Shown one piece after another: positions 17,605-28,812 of a stretch of DNA of 35,895 bases. Below the pieces are notes generated by a model that had not been told where the DNA came from, did no database searches, and saw only the letters and a list, made by a program, of their open reading frames with translations. Origin of the DNA: Tepidimonas thermarum (GTDB lineage: Bacteria; Pseudomonadota; Gammaproteobacteria; Burkholderiales; Burkholderiaceae_C); the NCBI RefSeq assembly GCF_007556705.1, contig NZ_VJOL01000027.1, positions 1 to 35,895 on the forward strand. Reading direction: 5' to 3'. A program made the position numbers and the translations under genes. Within the stretch, counting starts at the first letter, position 1. Each line of letters opens with the position of its first letter.

Positions 17605-20261
17605 TCGGCCGCGTCCCACAGCGCCAAGTGTTCGCCGCGCGCAACGCGCGCCACATACGCGGGGACGTCGGCCGCGGGCATTGGCCGCCCCAGGCCAAAC
17701 CCCTGCACCGCGTCGCAGCCCAGGTCACGCAGCGCCGCCAGCTGCTGCGCGCTTTCCACGCCTTCGGCCACCGCCTCGCGTCCGAGCTGGTGGGCCAGCG
17801 TCACGGCGGCGCCGACGATGGCCGCGTCGTCGGCGTCGTGGGCAAGATCGCGCACGAACGCGCGGTCGATTTTGAGCCGGTCGATCGGCAGGTGCTTGAG
17901 GTAGGACAGCGACGAGTAGCCGGTGCCGAAATCGTCGATCGCGATGCGCGCGCCCAGCTCGCGCAGGCGCGCCAGTTCCGCCTCGGCGCGCTGCGGGTCG
18001 CGCATCATGACGCTCTCGGTGATCTCGAATTCGATGCCCAGCAGGGGCAGCGGGCGGCGTGCATCGGCGGGCACGGCGCGGTCAAAGGCGTCGCGGATGC
18101 GTCCGGCCAGCCCCTCGCGGTCGAACTGGCGCGCCGAGAGGTTGATGCTGATCAGCAGCGGCCCGCCGGTGTGCGCCTGCTGCCACGCGTGGCGCTGGCA
18201 CGCCACCGCGCGGCAGACCCAGCTGCCCAAGGCCTCGACCAGTTCGGCCGACTGCTCGGCCACGGGGACGAACGCGCCCGGGAGCAAAACGCTGCCATCC
18301 GGCTGCGGCCAGCGCAACAGCGCCTCGAAGCCCACCAGCGGCATGCCGTCGCCCAAGGTGTGGATGGGTTGGTAGTGCAACGCCAGGGCGTCGGCGGCGA
18401 TCGCCTCGCGCAGCCGGCTTTCCAGGTCGATGCGGCGTGCGATGGCCTCCTGCATGGCAGGGGTGTAGTAGCGCCACCCGGCGCCTCCATCGGCCTTGGC
18501 GTGGTACATCGCAATGTCCGCCAGGCGCAGCAGCTCTTGCGCCTCGTGTCCATCGCGTGGCGCCAGCGCGATGCCAATCGAGGGCGTCAGGTAGGTGCGC
18601 GGCGTGCCGCGGCCCTCACCGGCGCCGTTCGCGCCGACGGCACCCTCGGGCAACGCGAAGGGCTCGGACAACGCCTGCACGATTTGCTCGGCCACACGCG
18701 CCGCGTCGGCCTCGTCCTGCATGCCGGTGAGGGCGACGACGAATTCGTCGCCGCCGATGCGCGCCACGATGTCGCTGCCGCGCAACCGCGCGCGCAGGCG
18801 TTGCGCGGCTTCCACCAGCACGCGGTCGCCGGCCTCGTGTCCCAGGGAGTCGTTGACGGCCTTGAAGCGGTCCAGGTCGATGAACAGCAGCGCCAGCGGG
18901 CGCTGGTCGCGTTCGGCGGCACGCAGGGCCTGGTCCAGCACCACGGGCAGCGCGTGGCGGTTGGTCAGGCCGGTCAGCGCGTCGGTACGGGCCAGGCGCT
19001 CGATGGCCGCTTGCGCCGAGCGGCGCTCGGTCACATCGGCATACACCGTGACAAACCCCCCGGTGGCCAGCGGCTGGCCGCGCACGTGCAGCACACGCCC
19101 GTTGGGGCGGACACGCTCGAACTCATGCGGCTCGAAGCGCAGGGCCCGCGCGCGCATCTCGGCCAGGGCGGCCTCGGGGTCGGCTTGCGGGCCGTACTCG
19201 CCGCGCGCGATGTTGAAGCGCAGCACGTCCACCAACGTCAGATCCGGCTGTTCGAACAAGGCCCGCGGCAGCTCCAGCAACTCCAGCAGGCGCTCGTTCC
19301 ACACCTGCACGCGCAAGTCGCGGTCCACCATCGACACCCCGACCGGAATGTTGTCCACCAGCGTGCGCAGGATGTCGTGGGCCTGCGCCAGCCGTTCGCG
19401 CTCCTGCTTCTGCTCGGTGATGTCGGTGTAGGTGGTGACAAAGCCCACGACGGCACCCTCGCGCACGATCGGCTCGCCGATCACGAGGTGCGTGCGCCCG
19501 TTGGGGCGGGTGCGCTCCAGGCGGTGCGGGCGAAACTGCAGCGCCAGCGCGCGCCGGCGCGCCACCGCCTGCTGCGGGTCTTCGTCCCCGTATTCGCCGC
19601 GCTGCGCCGGCACGCGGATCAGGTCGTCGAAATCCACCCCCTCGCGCAGCAGCTCGTCGGGCAGGCCGAGCACGCGCCCGAATTCGGCGTTCCACACGCG
19701 CAGCTTCAGGTCGCGATCGAAGACGCTCAGCCCCATGGGCAGGTGCTGCACGATGGCCTCCAGGTACGCCGTGCGCTCGCGCAGCATGGCCTCGAGCTGC
19801 ACCCGCTCGCTGATGTCGAGGTTGATGCCCATGGCCAGCCGCTGGCCGGTGGCGGGCTCACGCGTGACCACGATGCGCAGCATGTGGTGGGTGATGCGCC
19901 CATCGGGCTGCTGGATGCGGTAGCCCGCTTCGCCGCCCCCGCGGGCATAGGCGGCCTCGAGCGCCTCACGCACGCGCTCGCGGTCCTCGGGCACGATCTG
20001 GCGCAGCGAGCGCTCGCGCTCGGCCGGCTCGTCCGGGCGGATGCCGTGCATGCGGCGAAACACGTCGGACCACCACAGCGCCTGGGTGTCGAGGTTGCGT
20101 CGCCAGTGCGCAATGCCGAGTCGGTCGAGCAGTTCCGGGAACCAGCGCTGTTCCGCCTCGAGTCGCGCGCGCACCTGGTCGCGCTCGCGTCGGGCCCGCC
20201 ACCAGGCGGCGCCCAGGAGGAAGGCCAACGTCCATCCCAGCAGGGCCAGCCAGGCGGTCAT
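17571..20261 (-). CDS. Membrane-anchored PAS-PAS-PAS-GGDEF-EAL cyclic-di-GMP signalling protein
   Basis: This 896-residue protein could both make and break cyclic di-GMP. Residues 1-20 form one transmembrane helix, followed by a basic helix. PAS 1 covers about 40-155, and two similar PAS domains follow at about 165-285 and 295-415, each ending in the linker motif DITE or DVTE. The GGDEF domain (about 420-600) has an intact GGDEF at 503-507 and an RxxD inhibitory site at 494-497, five residues upstream. The EAL domain (about 615-880) keeps EAL at 646-648, Asn707, the EITES acid, the Asp pair 776-777, Lys797 and the QGFGLGRP motif. Both halves therefore look catalytically competent. The ATG at 20261 is chosen because the helix begins there. 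TACACT (minus, 20299-20304) may be the -10. The gene's end overlaps sbcB by 34 bases. Confidence 0.94.
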   Translation of the reverse strand: MTAWLALLGWTLAFLLGAAWWRARRERDQVRARLEAEQRWFPELLDRLGIAHWRRNLDTQALWWSDVFRRMHGIRPDEPAERERSLRQIVPEDRERVREALEAAYARGGGEAGYRIQQPDGRITHHMLRIVVTREPATGQRLAMGINLDISERVQLEAMLRERTAYLEAIVQHLPMGLSVFDRDLKLRVWNAEFGRVLGLPDELLREGVDFDDLIRVPAQRGEYGDEDPQQAVARRRALALQFRPHRLERTRPNGRTHLVIGEPIVREGAVVGFVTTYTDITEQKQERERLAQAHDILRTLVDNIPVGVSMVDRDLRVQVWNERLLELLELPRALFEQPDLTLVDVLRFNIARGEYGPQADPEAALAEMRARALRFEPHEFERVRPNGRVLHVRGQPLATGGFVTVYADVTERRSAQAAIERLARTDALTGLTNRHALPVVLDQALRAAERDQRPLALLFIDLDRFKAVNDSLGHEAGDRVLVEAAQRLRARLRGSDIVARIGGDEFVVALTGMQDEADAARVAEQIVQALSEPFALPEGAVGANGAGEGRGTPRTYLTPSIGIALAPRDGHEAQELLRLADIAMYHAKADGGAGWRYYTPAMQEAIARRIDLESRLREAIAADALALHYQPIHTLGDGMPLVGFEALLRWPQPDGSVLLPGAFVPVAEQSAELVEALGSWVCRAVACQRHAWQQAHTGGPLLISINLSARQFDREGLAGRIRDAFDRAVPADARRPLPLLGIEFEITESVMMRDPQRAEAELARLRELGARIAIDDFGTGYSSLSYLKHLPIDRLKIDRAFVRDLAHDADDAAIVGAAVTLAHQLGREAVAEGVESAQQLAALRDLGCDAVQGFGLGRPMPAADVPAYVARVARGEHLALWDAADQLTAATRSLA

Positions 20262-20298
20262 GGTGCGTTGCTCATCGTGCAGCGTGGTGATAGCGCCG

Positions 20299-20304
20299 AG
20301 TGTA
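20299..20304 (-). promoter_or_regulatory. Possible -10 box of the GGDEF/EAL gene
   Basis: TACACT on the minus strand lies 37 bases before the ATG in the 108-base gap to the HerA-like gene. It is the same hexamer as in front of ogt. No good -35 is visible. Nothing else was recognised in this gap. Confidence 0.33.
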
Positions 20305-20369
20305 GGGGGGCGGCGCCGTTGCCGGTCTGCGCACAAACCCGCACCCGCGCGGGGCAGGGGATGGCCCCC

Positions 20370-21896
20370 TCAGCGCCGCCGCCCGCTGCCGCCCACGAGG
20401 CCGCCCAACAGCCCCCGCACCAACTGACGGCCAAGCTGGGTGCCCACTTGGCGCACCGCCGTTTTGACCACGGTTTGCACCAGACCGTCGTACTGGGCGC
20501 CGCGTGGGCCGGTACGGCCGAACAGCGCTTCGCCCACCTTGGCGGCCAAACCGCCCGACCCCGGCGTTGCATCCGCCGCGGCGTTGGGCGGGGCGTTGCC
20601 GGCCGCCGGGGCGGGCGCACCCGCGTGGCCGGCGCGCAAGCGCTCGTAGGCGCTTTCGCGGTCCACGGTCTGGTCGTACACCCCCGCCACCAGCGACTGG
20701 CGCAGCAGCACGCGGCGCTCCTCCGGGGTGATGGGGCCCAGGCGGCTGCCCGGTGGCAACACCCAGGCGCGCTCGGTTTCGCTGGGCCGGCCCTTGGCGT
20801 CGAGCAGGCTTACCAGCGCCTCACCCACGCCCAGCTCGGTGATGGCGGCCTCCAGGTCGAGCCCAGTCTTGGGGCGCATGGTCTGGGCCGCGGCCTTGAC
20901 CGCCTTTTGGTCGCGCGGCGTGAAGGCGCGCAGCGCGTGCTGGACGCGGTTGCCCAGCTGCCCCAGCACGCTGTCGGGGATGTCGAGCGGGTTTTGGGTG
21001 ACGAAGAAAACGCCCACCCCCTTGGAGCGGATGAGCCGCACCACCAGTTCGATGCGCTCGACCAGCACCTTGGGCGCATCGTCGAACAGCAGGTGCGCTT
21101 CGTCGAAGAAAAACACCAGCTTGGGCTTGTCCAGGTCGCCGACTTCCGGCAGCGCCTCGAACAGCTCGGACAGCAGCCACAGCAAAAAGGTGCCGTACAG
21201 GCGTGGGGCGTTGAGCAGCTTGTCCGCCGCCAGGATGTTGACCACGCCGCGCCCGTCCACGGTTTGCATCAGGTCGGCGATGTCGAGCATCGGCTCGCCA
21301 AAGAAGCGGTCCGCGCCTTGCTGCTCCAGTGCCAGCAGGCCGCGCTGGATGGCGCCGATGCTGGCGGCGCTGACGTTGCCGTATTCGGTGGTGAACTGAC
21401 GCGCATTGTCGCCGACGTGCTGCAGCATGGCCCGCAAATCCTTGAGGTCGAGCAGCAGCAGCCCCTGATCGTCGGCGATCTTGAACACCAGGTGCAGCAC
21501 GCCGGTCTGCGTCTCGTTGAGGCCCAGCATGCGCGCCAGCAGCAGCGGCCCCATGTCGCTGACGGTCGCCCGCACCGGGTGGCCCTGTTCGCCATAAACG
21601 TCCCACAGCGTGACGGGGCAGGCGGTGGGCGCTGGCGGCGCGATCCCACGCTCGGCCAGCACCTGCGCCAGCTTGCCTTCAATGCGGCCGGGCTGGCTGA
21701 TGCCGGTCAGATCCCCCTTGACGTCGGCCATGAACACCGGCACCCCGCGCAGCGAAAAGCCCTCGGCCAGGGTTTGCAGCGTCACGGTCTTGCCGGTGCC
21801 GGTGGCGCCGGTGATGAGGCCGTGCCGGTTGGCCTTGTCGGGCAGCAGCAGGCATTCGGTGGCGTCGCGGCGGGCGATCAGGATGGGTTCGGTCAT
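20370..21896 (-). CDS. HerA-like ATPase / helicase, DUF853 family (YjgR-like)
   Basis: This 508-residue protein belongs to the bacterial HerA/FtsK-like ATPases related to E. coli YjgR, whose cellular role is not settled. Walker [11 protein letters not shown] is at about residues 30-39, preceded by [24 protein letters not shown] follows. Walker B is the [17 protein letters not shown] stretch, and [42 protein letters not shown] is the typical sensor region. A proline/alanine-rich linker precedes a C-terminal glycine-rich tail ([20 protein letters not shown]), as in other members. The Shine-Dalgarno sequence before ATG 21896 is weak. It is on the same strand as the downstream GGDEF/EAL gene but 108 bases from it, and no functional link is evident. 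Confidence 0.93.
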   Translation of the reverse strand: MTEPILIARRDATECLLLPDKANRHGLITGATGTGKTVTLQTLAEGFSLRGVPVFMADVKGDLTGISQPGRIEGKLAQVLAERGIAPPAPTACPVTLWDVYGEQGHPVRATVSDMGPLLLARMLGLNETQTGVLHLVFKIADDQGLLLLDLKDLRAMLQHVGDNARQFTTEYGNVSAASIGAIQRGLLALEQQGADRFFGEPMLDIADLMQTVDGRGVVNILAADKLLNAPRLYGTFLLWLLSELFEALPEVGDLDKPKLVFFFDEAHLLFDDAPKVLVERIELVVRLIRSKGVGVFFVTQNPLDIPDSVLGQLGNRVQHALRAFTPRDQKAVKAAAQTMRPKTGLDLEAAITELGVGEALVSLLDAKGRPSETERAWVLPPGSRLGPITPEERRVLLRQSLVAGVYDQTVDRESAYERLRAGHAGAPAPAAGNAPPNAAADATPGSGGLAAKVGEALFGRTGPRGAQYDGLVQTVVKTAVRQVGTQLGRQLVRGLLGGLVGGSGRRR

Positions 21897-21955
21897 GGTC
21901 TGCGGGTGCGGGTCGTCAAGCGGGGGTGGCTGGCTGGCCGCGGTGGTGGCCGGCG

Positions 21956-21961
21956 TAGAAT
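21956..21961 (+). promoter_or_regulatory. Possible -10 box of the yebC-to-rng operon
   Basis: TAGAAT lies 61 bases before the yebC ATG in the 125-base divergent gap with the HerA-like gene. It repeats the hexamer found before icd and the YeeE-type gene. No strong -35 is visible. Confidence 0.4.
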
Positions 21962-22021
21962 ACCGGGTTACCCCAACGGGCAGCCTGACCCGATTATCGC
22001 GACGGAATCGACGAGGTTTGC

Positions 22022-22747
22022 ATGGCAGGACATTCCAAGTGGGCCAATATCCAGCACCGCAAGGCGCGCCAGGATGAAAAGCGCCAGCGCATCTGGACGC
22101 GCGTGGTGCGCGAAATCATGATCGCGGCACGCCAGGGTGGCGGCGATCCGGCGGCCAACCCGCGGCTGCGCTTGGCCATCGAAAAGGCCAAGGCCGCCAA
22201 CATGCCGGCCGACACCATCAAGCGCAACATCGACAAGGCCACCGGCAACCTCGAGGGCGTCAACTACGAGGAGGTGCGCTACGAGGGCTACGGCATCGGC
22301 GGCGCGGCGGTCATCGTCGACTGCATGACCGACAACCGCGTGCGCACCGTGGCCGAGGTGCGGCACGCCTTCAGCAAGCACGGCGGCAACCTTGGCACCG
22401 AGGGGTCGGTGGCGTTCCAGTTCCAGCACTGCGGGCAGATCGTCTTCGAGCCCGGCACCAGCGAGGACAAGGTGATGGAAGTGGCGCTGGAAGCGGGCGC
22501 CGACGACGTCGTCACGCAGGACGATGGCTCGATCGAGGTGCTGACCGCGCCTGCGCAGTTCGAGGCCGTGCGCGACGCCTTGCAGGCGGCGGGGCTGCAG
22601 CCGGCCATGGCCGAGGTGACCTGGCGGCCCGCCAACACCGTGGTGCTGGAGGGCGAGGATGCGCAACGCATGCAAAAACTGCTCGATGCGCTCGAGGATC
22701 TGGACGACGTGCAGGACGTCTTCCACAACGCGGAATTGCCGGAATGA
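22022..22747 (+). CDS. yebC: YebC/PmpR family transcriptional or translational regulator
   Basis: The opening [21 protein letters not shown] is the family hallmark, followed by [32 protein letters not shown] and [25 protein letters not shown]. The length is 241 residues (E. coli YebC 246). Family members were long described as DNA-binding regulators (PmpR). Mitochondrial TACO1 and some bacterial members act in translation, so the exact job here is open. It is cytoplasmic. ATG 22022 has GAGG seven bases upstream. The end overlaps purD by four bases (ATGA), making it the first gene of an eight-gene run. Confidence 0.97.
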   Translation: MAGHSKWANIQHRKARQDEKRQRIWTRVVREIMIAARQGGGDPAANPRLRLAIEKAKAANMPADTIKRNIDKATGNLEGVNYEEVRYEGYGIGGAAVIVDCMTDNRVRTVAEVRHAFSKHGGNLGTEGSVAFQFQHCGQIVFEPGTSEDKVMEVALEAGADDVVTQDDGSIEVLTAPAQFEAVRDALQAAGLQPAMAEVTWRPANTVVLEGEDAQRMQKLLDALEDLDDVQDVFHNAELPE

Positions 22748-24045
22748 ACGAACCGATTCGGGTGCTGGTGGTGGGCGGCGGCGGCCGCGAGCATGCGCTG
22801 GCGTGGAAACTCAAGCAATCGCCGCGGGCCGAGCGCGTCTATGTGGCACCCGGCAACGGCGGCACGGCGCGTGACCCGGCGCTGGAGAATGTGCCCATCA
22901 GCGACATCGCGGCGCTGCGCGACTGGGCCCTGGCGCAGCGCATTGGCCTCACCGTGGTCGGCCCGGAGGCACCACTGGCGGCGGGCATCGTCGATGCGTT
23001 TCGTGCCGCGGGCCTGCGCATCTTCGGCCCCACGCGCGCCGCGGCGCAGCTGGAAAGCTCCAAGGCCTACGCCAAGGCCTTCATGCAGCGGCATGGCATC
23101 CCCACGGCGGCGCACGCCACCTTCGCCGACCCCGCGGCGGCACACGCTTACGTGGAGCGGGTCGGCGCGCCCATCGTGGTCAAGGCCGACGGCCTGGCAG
23201 CGGGCAAGGGCGTGGTGGTGGCCATGACCGCCGCCGAAGCGCATGAGGCGATCGACTTCATGCTGGTGGACAACAAACTGGGCGTTGCGCACAACGAAGG
23301 CGGCGCGCGCGTGGTGATCGAGGAGTACCTCGAAGGCGAGGAAGCCAGCTTTATCGCCCTGGTCGATGGCGAGCACGTGCTGCCCCTGGCCAGCAGCCAG
23401 GACCACAAGCGCCTGCTCGACGGCGACGCCGGGCCCAACACGGGCGGCATGGGGGCCTACTCGCCCGCGCCCGTGGTCACGCCGGCCGTGCACGAGCGCG
23501 CGCTGCGCGAGGTCATCGAGCCCACCGTGCGCGCCATTGCGGCCGAAGGCACGCCCTACACCGGCTTTTTGTACGCCGGTTTGATGGTGGCGCCCGACGG
23601 CACGGTCAAGACGCTGGAGTTCAACTGCCGCATGGGGGACCCGGAGACGCAGCCCATCCTGATGCGCCTGCGCTCCGACCTGCTCGAGGTGCTGTGGGCC
23701 GCCACCGAGGGGCGGCTCGATACCGTGTCGCTGGCGTGGGACCCGCGCGTGGCGCTGGGGGTGGTGGTGGCCGCGGAGGGCTATCCGCTGCAGCCGCGCA
23801 AGGGCGACGTCATCACCCGCCTGCCGGCGGATGCCGACGATGCCGTGGTCTTCCACGCCGGCACCGCGCTGCAGCAGGGGCAACTGGTGACCAGTGGCGG
23901 GCGGGTGCTGTGCGCCACCGCCTTGGGCGCGGATGTGGCCAGCGCCCGTGCGCGCGCCTATGCGCTGGTCGAGGCCATCGCCTTCGAGGGCATGCAATAC
24001 CGACGCGACATCGGCCACCGGGCGCTGGCGCGCCCGCCGGGCTGA
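22744..24045 (+). CDS. purD: Phosphoribosylamine--glycine ligase (GAR synthetase)
   Basis: PurD joins glycine to phosphoribosylamine with ATP, the second step of purine synthesis. The 433 residues (E. coli 429) contain [17 protein letters not shown] at the N terminus and [15 protein letters not shown]. The ATP-grasp core includes [16 protein letters not shown] and [16 protein letters not shown], and [15 protein letters not shown] binds metal and nucleotide. Everything expected is present. It starts within the yebC stop (ATGA), so it is translationally coupled, and is followed 50 bases later by hemF with its own GGAGGAG site. Confidence 0.98.
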   Translation: MNEPIRVLVVGGGGREHALAWKLKQSPRAERVYVAPGNGGTARDPALENVPISDIAALRDWALAQRIGLTVVGPEAPLAAGIVDAFRAAGLRIFGPTRAAAQLESSKAYAKAFMQRHGIPTAAHATFADPAAAHAYVERVGAPIVVKADGLAAGKGVVVAMTAAEAHEAIDFMLVDNKLGVAHNEGGARVVIEEYLEGEEASFIALVDGEHVLPLASSQDHKRLLDGDAGPNTGGMGAYSPAPVVTPAVHERALREVIEPTVRAIAAEGTPYTGFLYAGLMVAPDGTVKTLEFNCRMGDPETQPILMRLRSDLLEVLWAATEGRLDTVSLAWDPRVALGVVVAAEGYPLQPRKGDVITRLPADADDAVVFHAGTALQQGQLVTSGGRVLCATALGADVASARARAYALVEAIAFEGMQYRRDIGHRALARPPG

Positions 24046-24095
24046 TGCCGCCGTTGGCCCCGCCTGTGACCCCAGCGTCCCGACCGGAGGAGACC

Positions 24096-25016
24096 ATGGC
24101 CCACGAGCCCGTGACCCTGATGCGCGAATACCTGCTCGGCCTGCAGCAGCGCATCACCAGCGCCATTTCCGAAATCGATGGCAAGTCCTTCCTCTCCGAC
24201 GCATGGGAGAAGGCGCCCGGCGAGCCCCTGCAAGGCAGCGGCGTGACGCAGATCCTGGAAGGCGGCGAGGTGTTCGAACGCGCCGGCTGCGGCTTTTCGC
24301 ACGTCAGCGGGCCCAAGCTGCCGCCCTCGGCCACCCAGCACCGGCCGGAGCTGGCCGGCGCCCCCTTCGAGGCGCTGGGCGTCTCGCTGGTGTTTCACCC
24401 GCGCAACCCGTACGTGCCCACCGTGCACATGAACGTGCGCATGATCACCGCCCGCCCGGTGCACGGCGGTGAGCCGGTGAGCTGGTTTGGTGGCGGCATG
24501 GACCTCACCCCCTACTACGGGTTCGAGGAGGACGCGGTGCACTTTCACCGCACCTGCGCGCAGGCGCTGGCACCCTTCGGGGCCGACAAATACCCGCGCT
24601 TCAAAGCCTGGTGCGACGACTATTTCTGCCTGCGCCACCGTGGCGAGCAGCGCGGCATCGGCGGGATTTTTTACGACGATTTTGCCGAGCTGGGCTTCGA
24701 GGGCGGCTTTGCGATGACGCGCGCCGTGGGCGACGCCTTCCTGCACGCCTACGTGCCCATCGTGCAGCGCCGCGTCGGCACGCCCTACGGCGAGCGCGAG
24801 CGCCAGTTCCAGCTCTACCGCCGTGGCCGCTACGTCGAGTTCAACCTGGTCTGGGACCGCGGCACGCACTTCGGGCTGCAGTCGGGCGGCCGCACCGAGT
24901 CGATCCTGCTGTCCATGCCGCCCCTGGTGCGCTGGGCCTACGACGAGCGGCCCCGCCCCGGAACGCCCGAACACCGGCTGCTGACCGAATTTTTGGTGCG
25001 CCGGGACTGGCTGTGA
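24096..25016 (+). CDS. hemF: Oxygen-dependent coproporphyrinogen III oxidase
   Basis: HemF oxidatively decarboxylates coproporphyrinogen III to protoporphyrinogen IX, a late, oxygen-requiring heme step in the cytoplasm. The 306-residue protein (E. coli 299) shows [31 protein letters not shown], the HexPro-type signature [32 protein letters not shown] and [21 protein letters not shown], all characteristic. ATG 24096 has CGGAGGAG six bases upstream, the best ribosome-binding site in the operon. The frame is open further upstream into purD, but that sequence is not conserved. The stop overlaps the nadD GTG. Its presence implies an aerobic or microaerobic lifestyle, in line with SodB. Confidence 0.98.
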   Translation: MAHEPVTLMREYLLGLQQRITSAISEIDGKSFLSDAWEKAPGEPLQGSGVTQILEGGEVFERAGCGFSHVSGPKLPPSATQHRPELAGAPFEALGVSLVFHPRNPYVPTVHMNVRMITARPVHGGEPVSWFGGGMDLTPYYGFEEDAVHFHRTCAQALAPFGADKYPRFKAWCDDYFCLRHRGEQRGIGGIFYDDFAELGFEGGFAMTRAVGDAFLHAYVPIVQRRVGTPYGERERQFQLYRRGRYVEFNLVWDRGTHFGLQSGGRTESILLSMPPLVRWAYDERPRPGTPEHRLLTEFLVRRDWL

Positions 25017-25654
25017 CCGCAAGGCCGGCGGCGCCGCTGGGACGCCTGGGCGTCTTTGGCGGCGCGTTCGATCCCCCGCACCGCGCGCACCGCGCCGTGG
25101 CCGAAGCCGCCTTGCGGCAGTTGGCGCTGGATGCGCTGCTGATCGTGCCCACCGGGCAGGCTTGGCACAAGGCCCGGGCGCTGAGCGATGGGGCGCACCG
25201 CCTGGCGATGTGTCACCTGGCCTTCGACGATCTGCCCGGGGTGCGTGTCGACCGGCGCGAAATCGACCGCCGCGGCCCCACCTACACGGTGGACACCCTG
25301 ACCGAGCTGCATGCCGAACACCCCGATGCCGCGCTGTTTCTGATCGTCGGCGCGGACCAGTGGCTGGCCATCCGCACCTGGCACCGCTGGGCCGACATCC
25401 TGCGCCTGTGCACCGTGGCCGTGGCCAACCGGCCACTGGCCGGCCCACAGGCGCCGCTGCCGGATTTGGCCACCGTGGGGCTGCCCCATGTCGTCCTCGA
25501 CGTGCCGCCGCTGGATGTGAGCGCAACCGCCCTGCGCGCCCTGTGGCACGACGGTGTGCCGCCCTGCGCCGATGCGCAGGCGCTGGTGTCGCCGGCCGTC
25601 GCGCGCTATATTTCTGACCACCGGCTCTACGCATCGCCCACGCCGGACGCTTGA
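25013..25654 (+). CDS. nadD: Nicotinate-nucleotide adenylyltransferase
   Basis: NadD transfers AMP to nicotinate mononucleotide to form deamido-NAD. The nucleotidyltransferase motif [17 protein letters not shown] appears near residue 12. It has HxAH rather than the more general HxGH, a variant I recall as usual in Burkholderiales. [17 protein letters not shown] and the C-terminal [11 protein letters not shown] (the SSTxIR-like motif) complete it, followed by YISDHRLY. The start is GTG at 25013, overlapping the hemF stop as GTGA. The long open frame upstream is only the hemF shadow. Length is 213 residues (E. coli 213). rsfS starts 12 bases after the stop, the standard nadD-rsfS-rlmH order. 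Confidence 0.97.
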   Translation: MTARPAAPLGRLGVFGGAFDPPHRAHRAVAEAALRQLALDALLIVPTGQAWHKARALSDGAHRLAMCHLAFDDLPGVRVDRREIDRRGPTYTVDTLTELHAEHPDAALFLIVGADQWLAIRTWHRWADILRLCTVAVANRPLAGPQAPLPDLATVGLPHVVLDVPPLDVSATALRALWHDGVPPCADAQALVSPAVARYISDHRLYASPTPDA

Positions 25655-25666
25655 CCAACCGCATTC

Positions 25667-26179
25667 ATGACCGCTACCGCCGCCCAACGCCACATTCAAA
25701 AACTCCAGCGCGCCATCGTCGACGGGCTCGAGGACGTCAAGGCGCAAGACATACGCGTCTTCAACACCGAGGCCATGACCCCGCTGTTCGAACGGGTCAT
25801 CATCGCCAGTGGCACGTCCAACCGCCAAACCAAGGCGCTGGCCGCCAGTGTGCGCGACAAGGTGGCCGAAGCCGGCTTTGCCAAGCCCCGCGTGGAAGGC
25901 GAGGACAACGGCGAGTGGATCATCGTGGACTGCGGCGCGGCCGTGGTGCACGTGATGCAGCCGGCGATACGCCAGTACTACCGGCTGGAAGACATCTGGG
26001 GGGGCAAGCCGGTGCGCCTGCGCAAGACACCCCCGCCCGCTGTCGCGCAAGCGGCCAGCGCTGTCACGGCGGCCAAGCCCGCGCGCACGCGCACGCCCCG
26101 CCAAGGCGCCGCCGAGGCGAAGGGGGCCGCTGCCGATGCCGGGGGCGCGCGCCGCCGCAAAACCCGCGACGACGCATGA
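25667..26179 (+). CDS. rsfS: Ribosome silencing factor RsfS
   Basis: RsfS binds ribosomal protein uL14 and blocks subunit joining when nutrients are scarce. The conserved core (residues 8-120) includes [64 protein letters not shown]. After that comes a family-atypical C-terminal tail of about 45 residues rich in Ala, Arg and Pro (roughly 125-170), which makes the protein 170 residues rather than the usual 105-120. Such disordered tails are found in other Burkholderiales, but its function is unknown. The stop overlaps the rlmH start as ATGA. Confidence 0.96.
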   Translation: MTATAAQRHIQKLQRAIVDGLEDVKAQDIRVFNTEAMTPLFERVIIASGTSNRQTKALAASVRDKVAEAGFAKPRVEGEDNGEWIIVDCGAAVVHVMQPAIRQYYRLEDIWGGKPVRLRKTPPPAVAQAASAVTAAKPARTRTPRQGAAEAKGAAADAGGARRRKTRDDA

Positions 26180-26646
26180 AGTGGCATCTGCTGGCCGTGG
26201 GCCAGCGCATGCCGGCGTGGGCGCAGGCCGCGTACGACGACTACGCCAAGCGCTTCCCGGCCGAGGCGCGGGTGCACCTGCACACCGTCAAGGCCGAACC
26301 CCGCAGCGGCGGCAAACCACCGGAGGTGCTGATGGCCGCCGAGCGCCAGCGCCTGGAAGCCGCCTGCCCCAAGGGGGCGCGGATCGTCGTGCTCGACGAG
26401 CGCGGCGAGCGCTGCACCACGCGCGAGCTGGCGCAGCGCTTGCTGGACTGGCAACGCGACGGACGTGACGTGGCCTTTTTGATCGGTGGGCCCGACGGGC
26501 TCGACCCGGGGTTGCGCGCCAGCGCCGACCACCGGCTGCGCCTGTCCGACCTGACCCTGCCGCACGCGCTGGCGCGGGTGCTGCTCATCGAGCAGCTCTA
26601 CCGCGCCTGGTCCCTCAACACCGGCCACCCGTACCACCGCGAATGA
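26176..26646 (+). CDS. rlmH: 23S rRNA (pseudouridine(1915)-N(3))-methyltransferase
   Basis: RlmH methylates pseudouridine 1915 in helix 69 of 23S rRNA, using SAM, on assembled 70S ribosomes. It is a small SPOUT enzyme. The 156 residues (E. coli 155) include [33 protein letters not shown] with the SAM-binding knot, [23 protein letters not shown] and the conserved ending NTGHPYHRE. The ATG overlaps the rsfS stop (ATGA), and the stop in turn overlaps the maf start in the same way. The longer upstream frame is a shadow of rsfS. Confidence 0.97.
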   Translation: MKWHLLAVGQRMPAWAQAAYDDYAKRFPAEARVHLHTVKAEPRSGGKPPEVLMAAERQRLEAACPKGARIVVLDERGERCTTRELAQRLLDWQRDGRDVAFLIGGPDGLDPGLRASADHRLRLSDLTLPHALARVLLIEQLYRAWSLNTGHPYHRE

Positions 26647-27305
26647 GCCCCCACCCTCCGGCCGTGCCCACCGACGATCGCCCCTGGGTTTACCTGGCTT
26701 CGCAAAGTCCGCGCCGGCGCGAGCTGCTCGAACAATGGGGCGTGGTCTGCGTGCCCCTGCTGCCCGACGCGGGCGAAGACGCCGAAGCCCTGGAGAGCGT
26801 GCAGTCGGGCGAGACGCCGCTGGCCTACGTGCGGCGCGTCACGCGCCTGAAGCTGCACGCCGCGCTCGACCGCTGGCGCCAGCGCGGCTGGCCTCCGGGC
26901 GTGGTGCTGTGCGCCGACACCACGGTGGCCGATGGGATGGCGATCCTGGGCAAACCCGCCGATGCGGCAGATGCCGCGCGCATGCTGCGGCGCTTGTCCG
27001 GTCGGCGGCACCAGGTGTTGACGGCGGTGGCCGTGGCCGTCGCGGGGCGCAGCGAGCCACCCCGTGCCCGCCGCGAATGGCTGGCCATCAACCGCTCCAG
27101 CGTCACGTTCAAACCGTTGGACGAGGCCGAGATCGCCGCCTACATCGCCAGCGGCGAGCCCTTTGGCAAGGCCGGTGCCTACGGCATCCAGGGGCGTGCC
27201 GGGCGCTGGGCCCGCCGCATCACCGGCAGCTACAGCGGCATCGTCGGATTGCCTGCTTACGAGACGGCGCAGCTGCTGCAGCGCGCCGGCCTCGTGCTGC
27301 GGTAA
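26643..27305 (+). CDS. maf: Maf family nucleotide pyrophosphatase (YhdE type)
   Basis: Maf proteins hydrolyse non-canonical or excess nucleoside triphosphates. The YhdE subfamily acts on dTTP/UTP. The N-terminal motif [16 protein letters not shown] (SxSPRR with ELL) points to YhdE rather than Yce[20 protein letters not shown] supplies the catalytic Asp. [13 protein letters not shown] and [18 protein letters not shown] are the remaining signatures. The length of 220 residues is slightly above average because of an N-terminal extension of about 15 residues and a middle insertion. The ATG overlaps the rlmH stop. rng begins 14 bases after the stop. Confidence 0.95.
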   Translation: MSPHPPAVPTDDRPWVYLASQSPRRRELLEQWGVVCVPLLPDAGEDAEALESVQSGETPLAYVRRVTRLKLHAALDRWRQRGWPPGVVLCADTTVADGMAILGKPADAADAARMLRRLSGRRHQVLTAVAVAVAGRSEPPRARREWLAINRSSVTFKPLDEAEIAAYIASGEPFGKAGAYGIQGRAGRWARRITGSYSGIVGLPAYETAQLLQRAGLVLR

Positions 27306-27318
27306 GCTCATCGCCACC

Positions 27319-28803
<1,485 letters not shown>

Positions 28804-28812
28804 GGCCCAGGC

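Noticed and set aside
17475-22121. A 1548-residue open frame on the plus strand
   Set aside because: It runs antisense to the GGDEF/EAL and HerA-like genes. Its translation is low-complexity (Gly, Arg, Gln, His, Ala) with no family motif. It is a by-product of high third-position GC.
23694-24095. Longer hemF starting inside purD
   Set aside because: The upstream in-frame sequence overlaps purD and does not resemble HemF. The ATG at 24096 has a strong ribosome-binding site.
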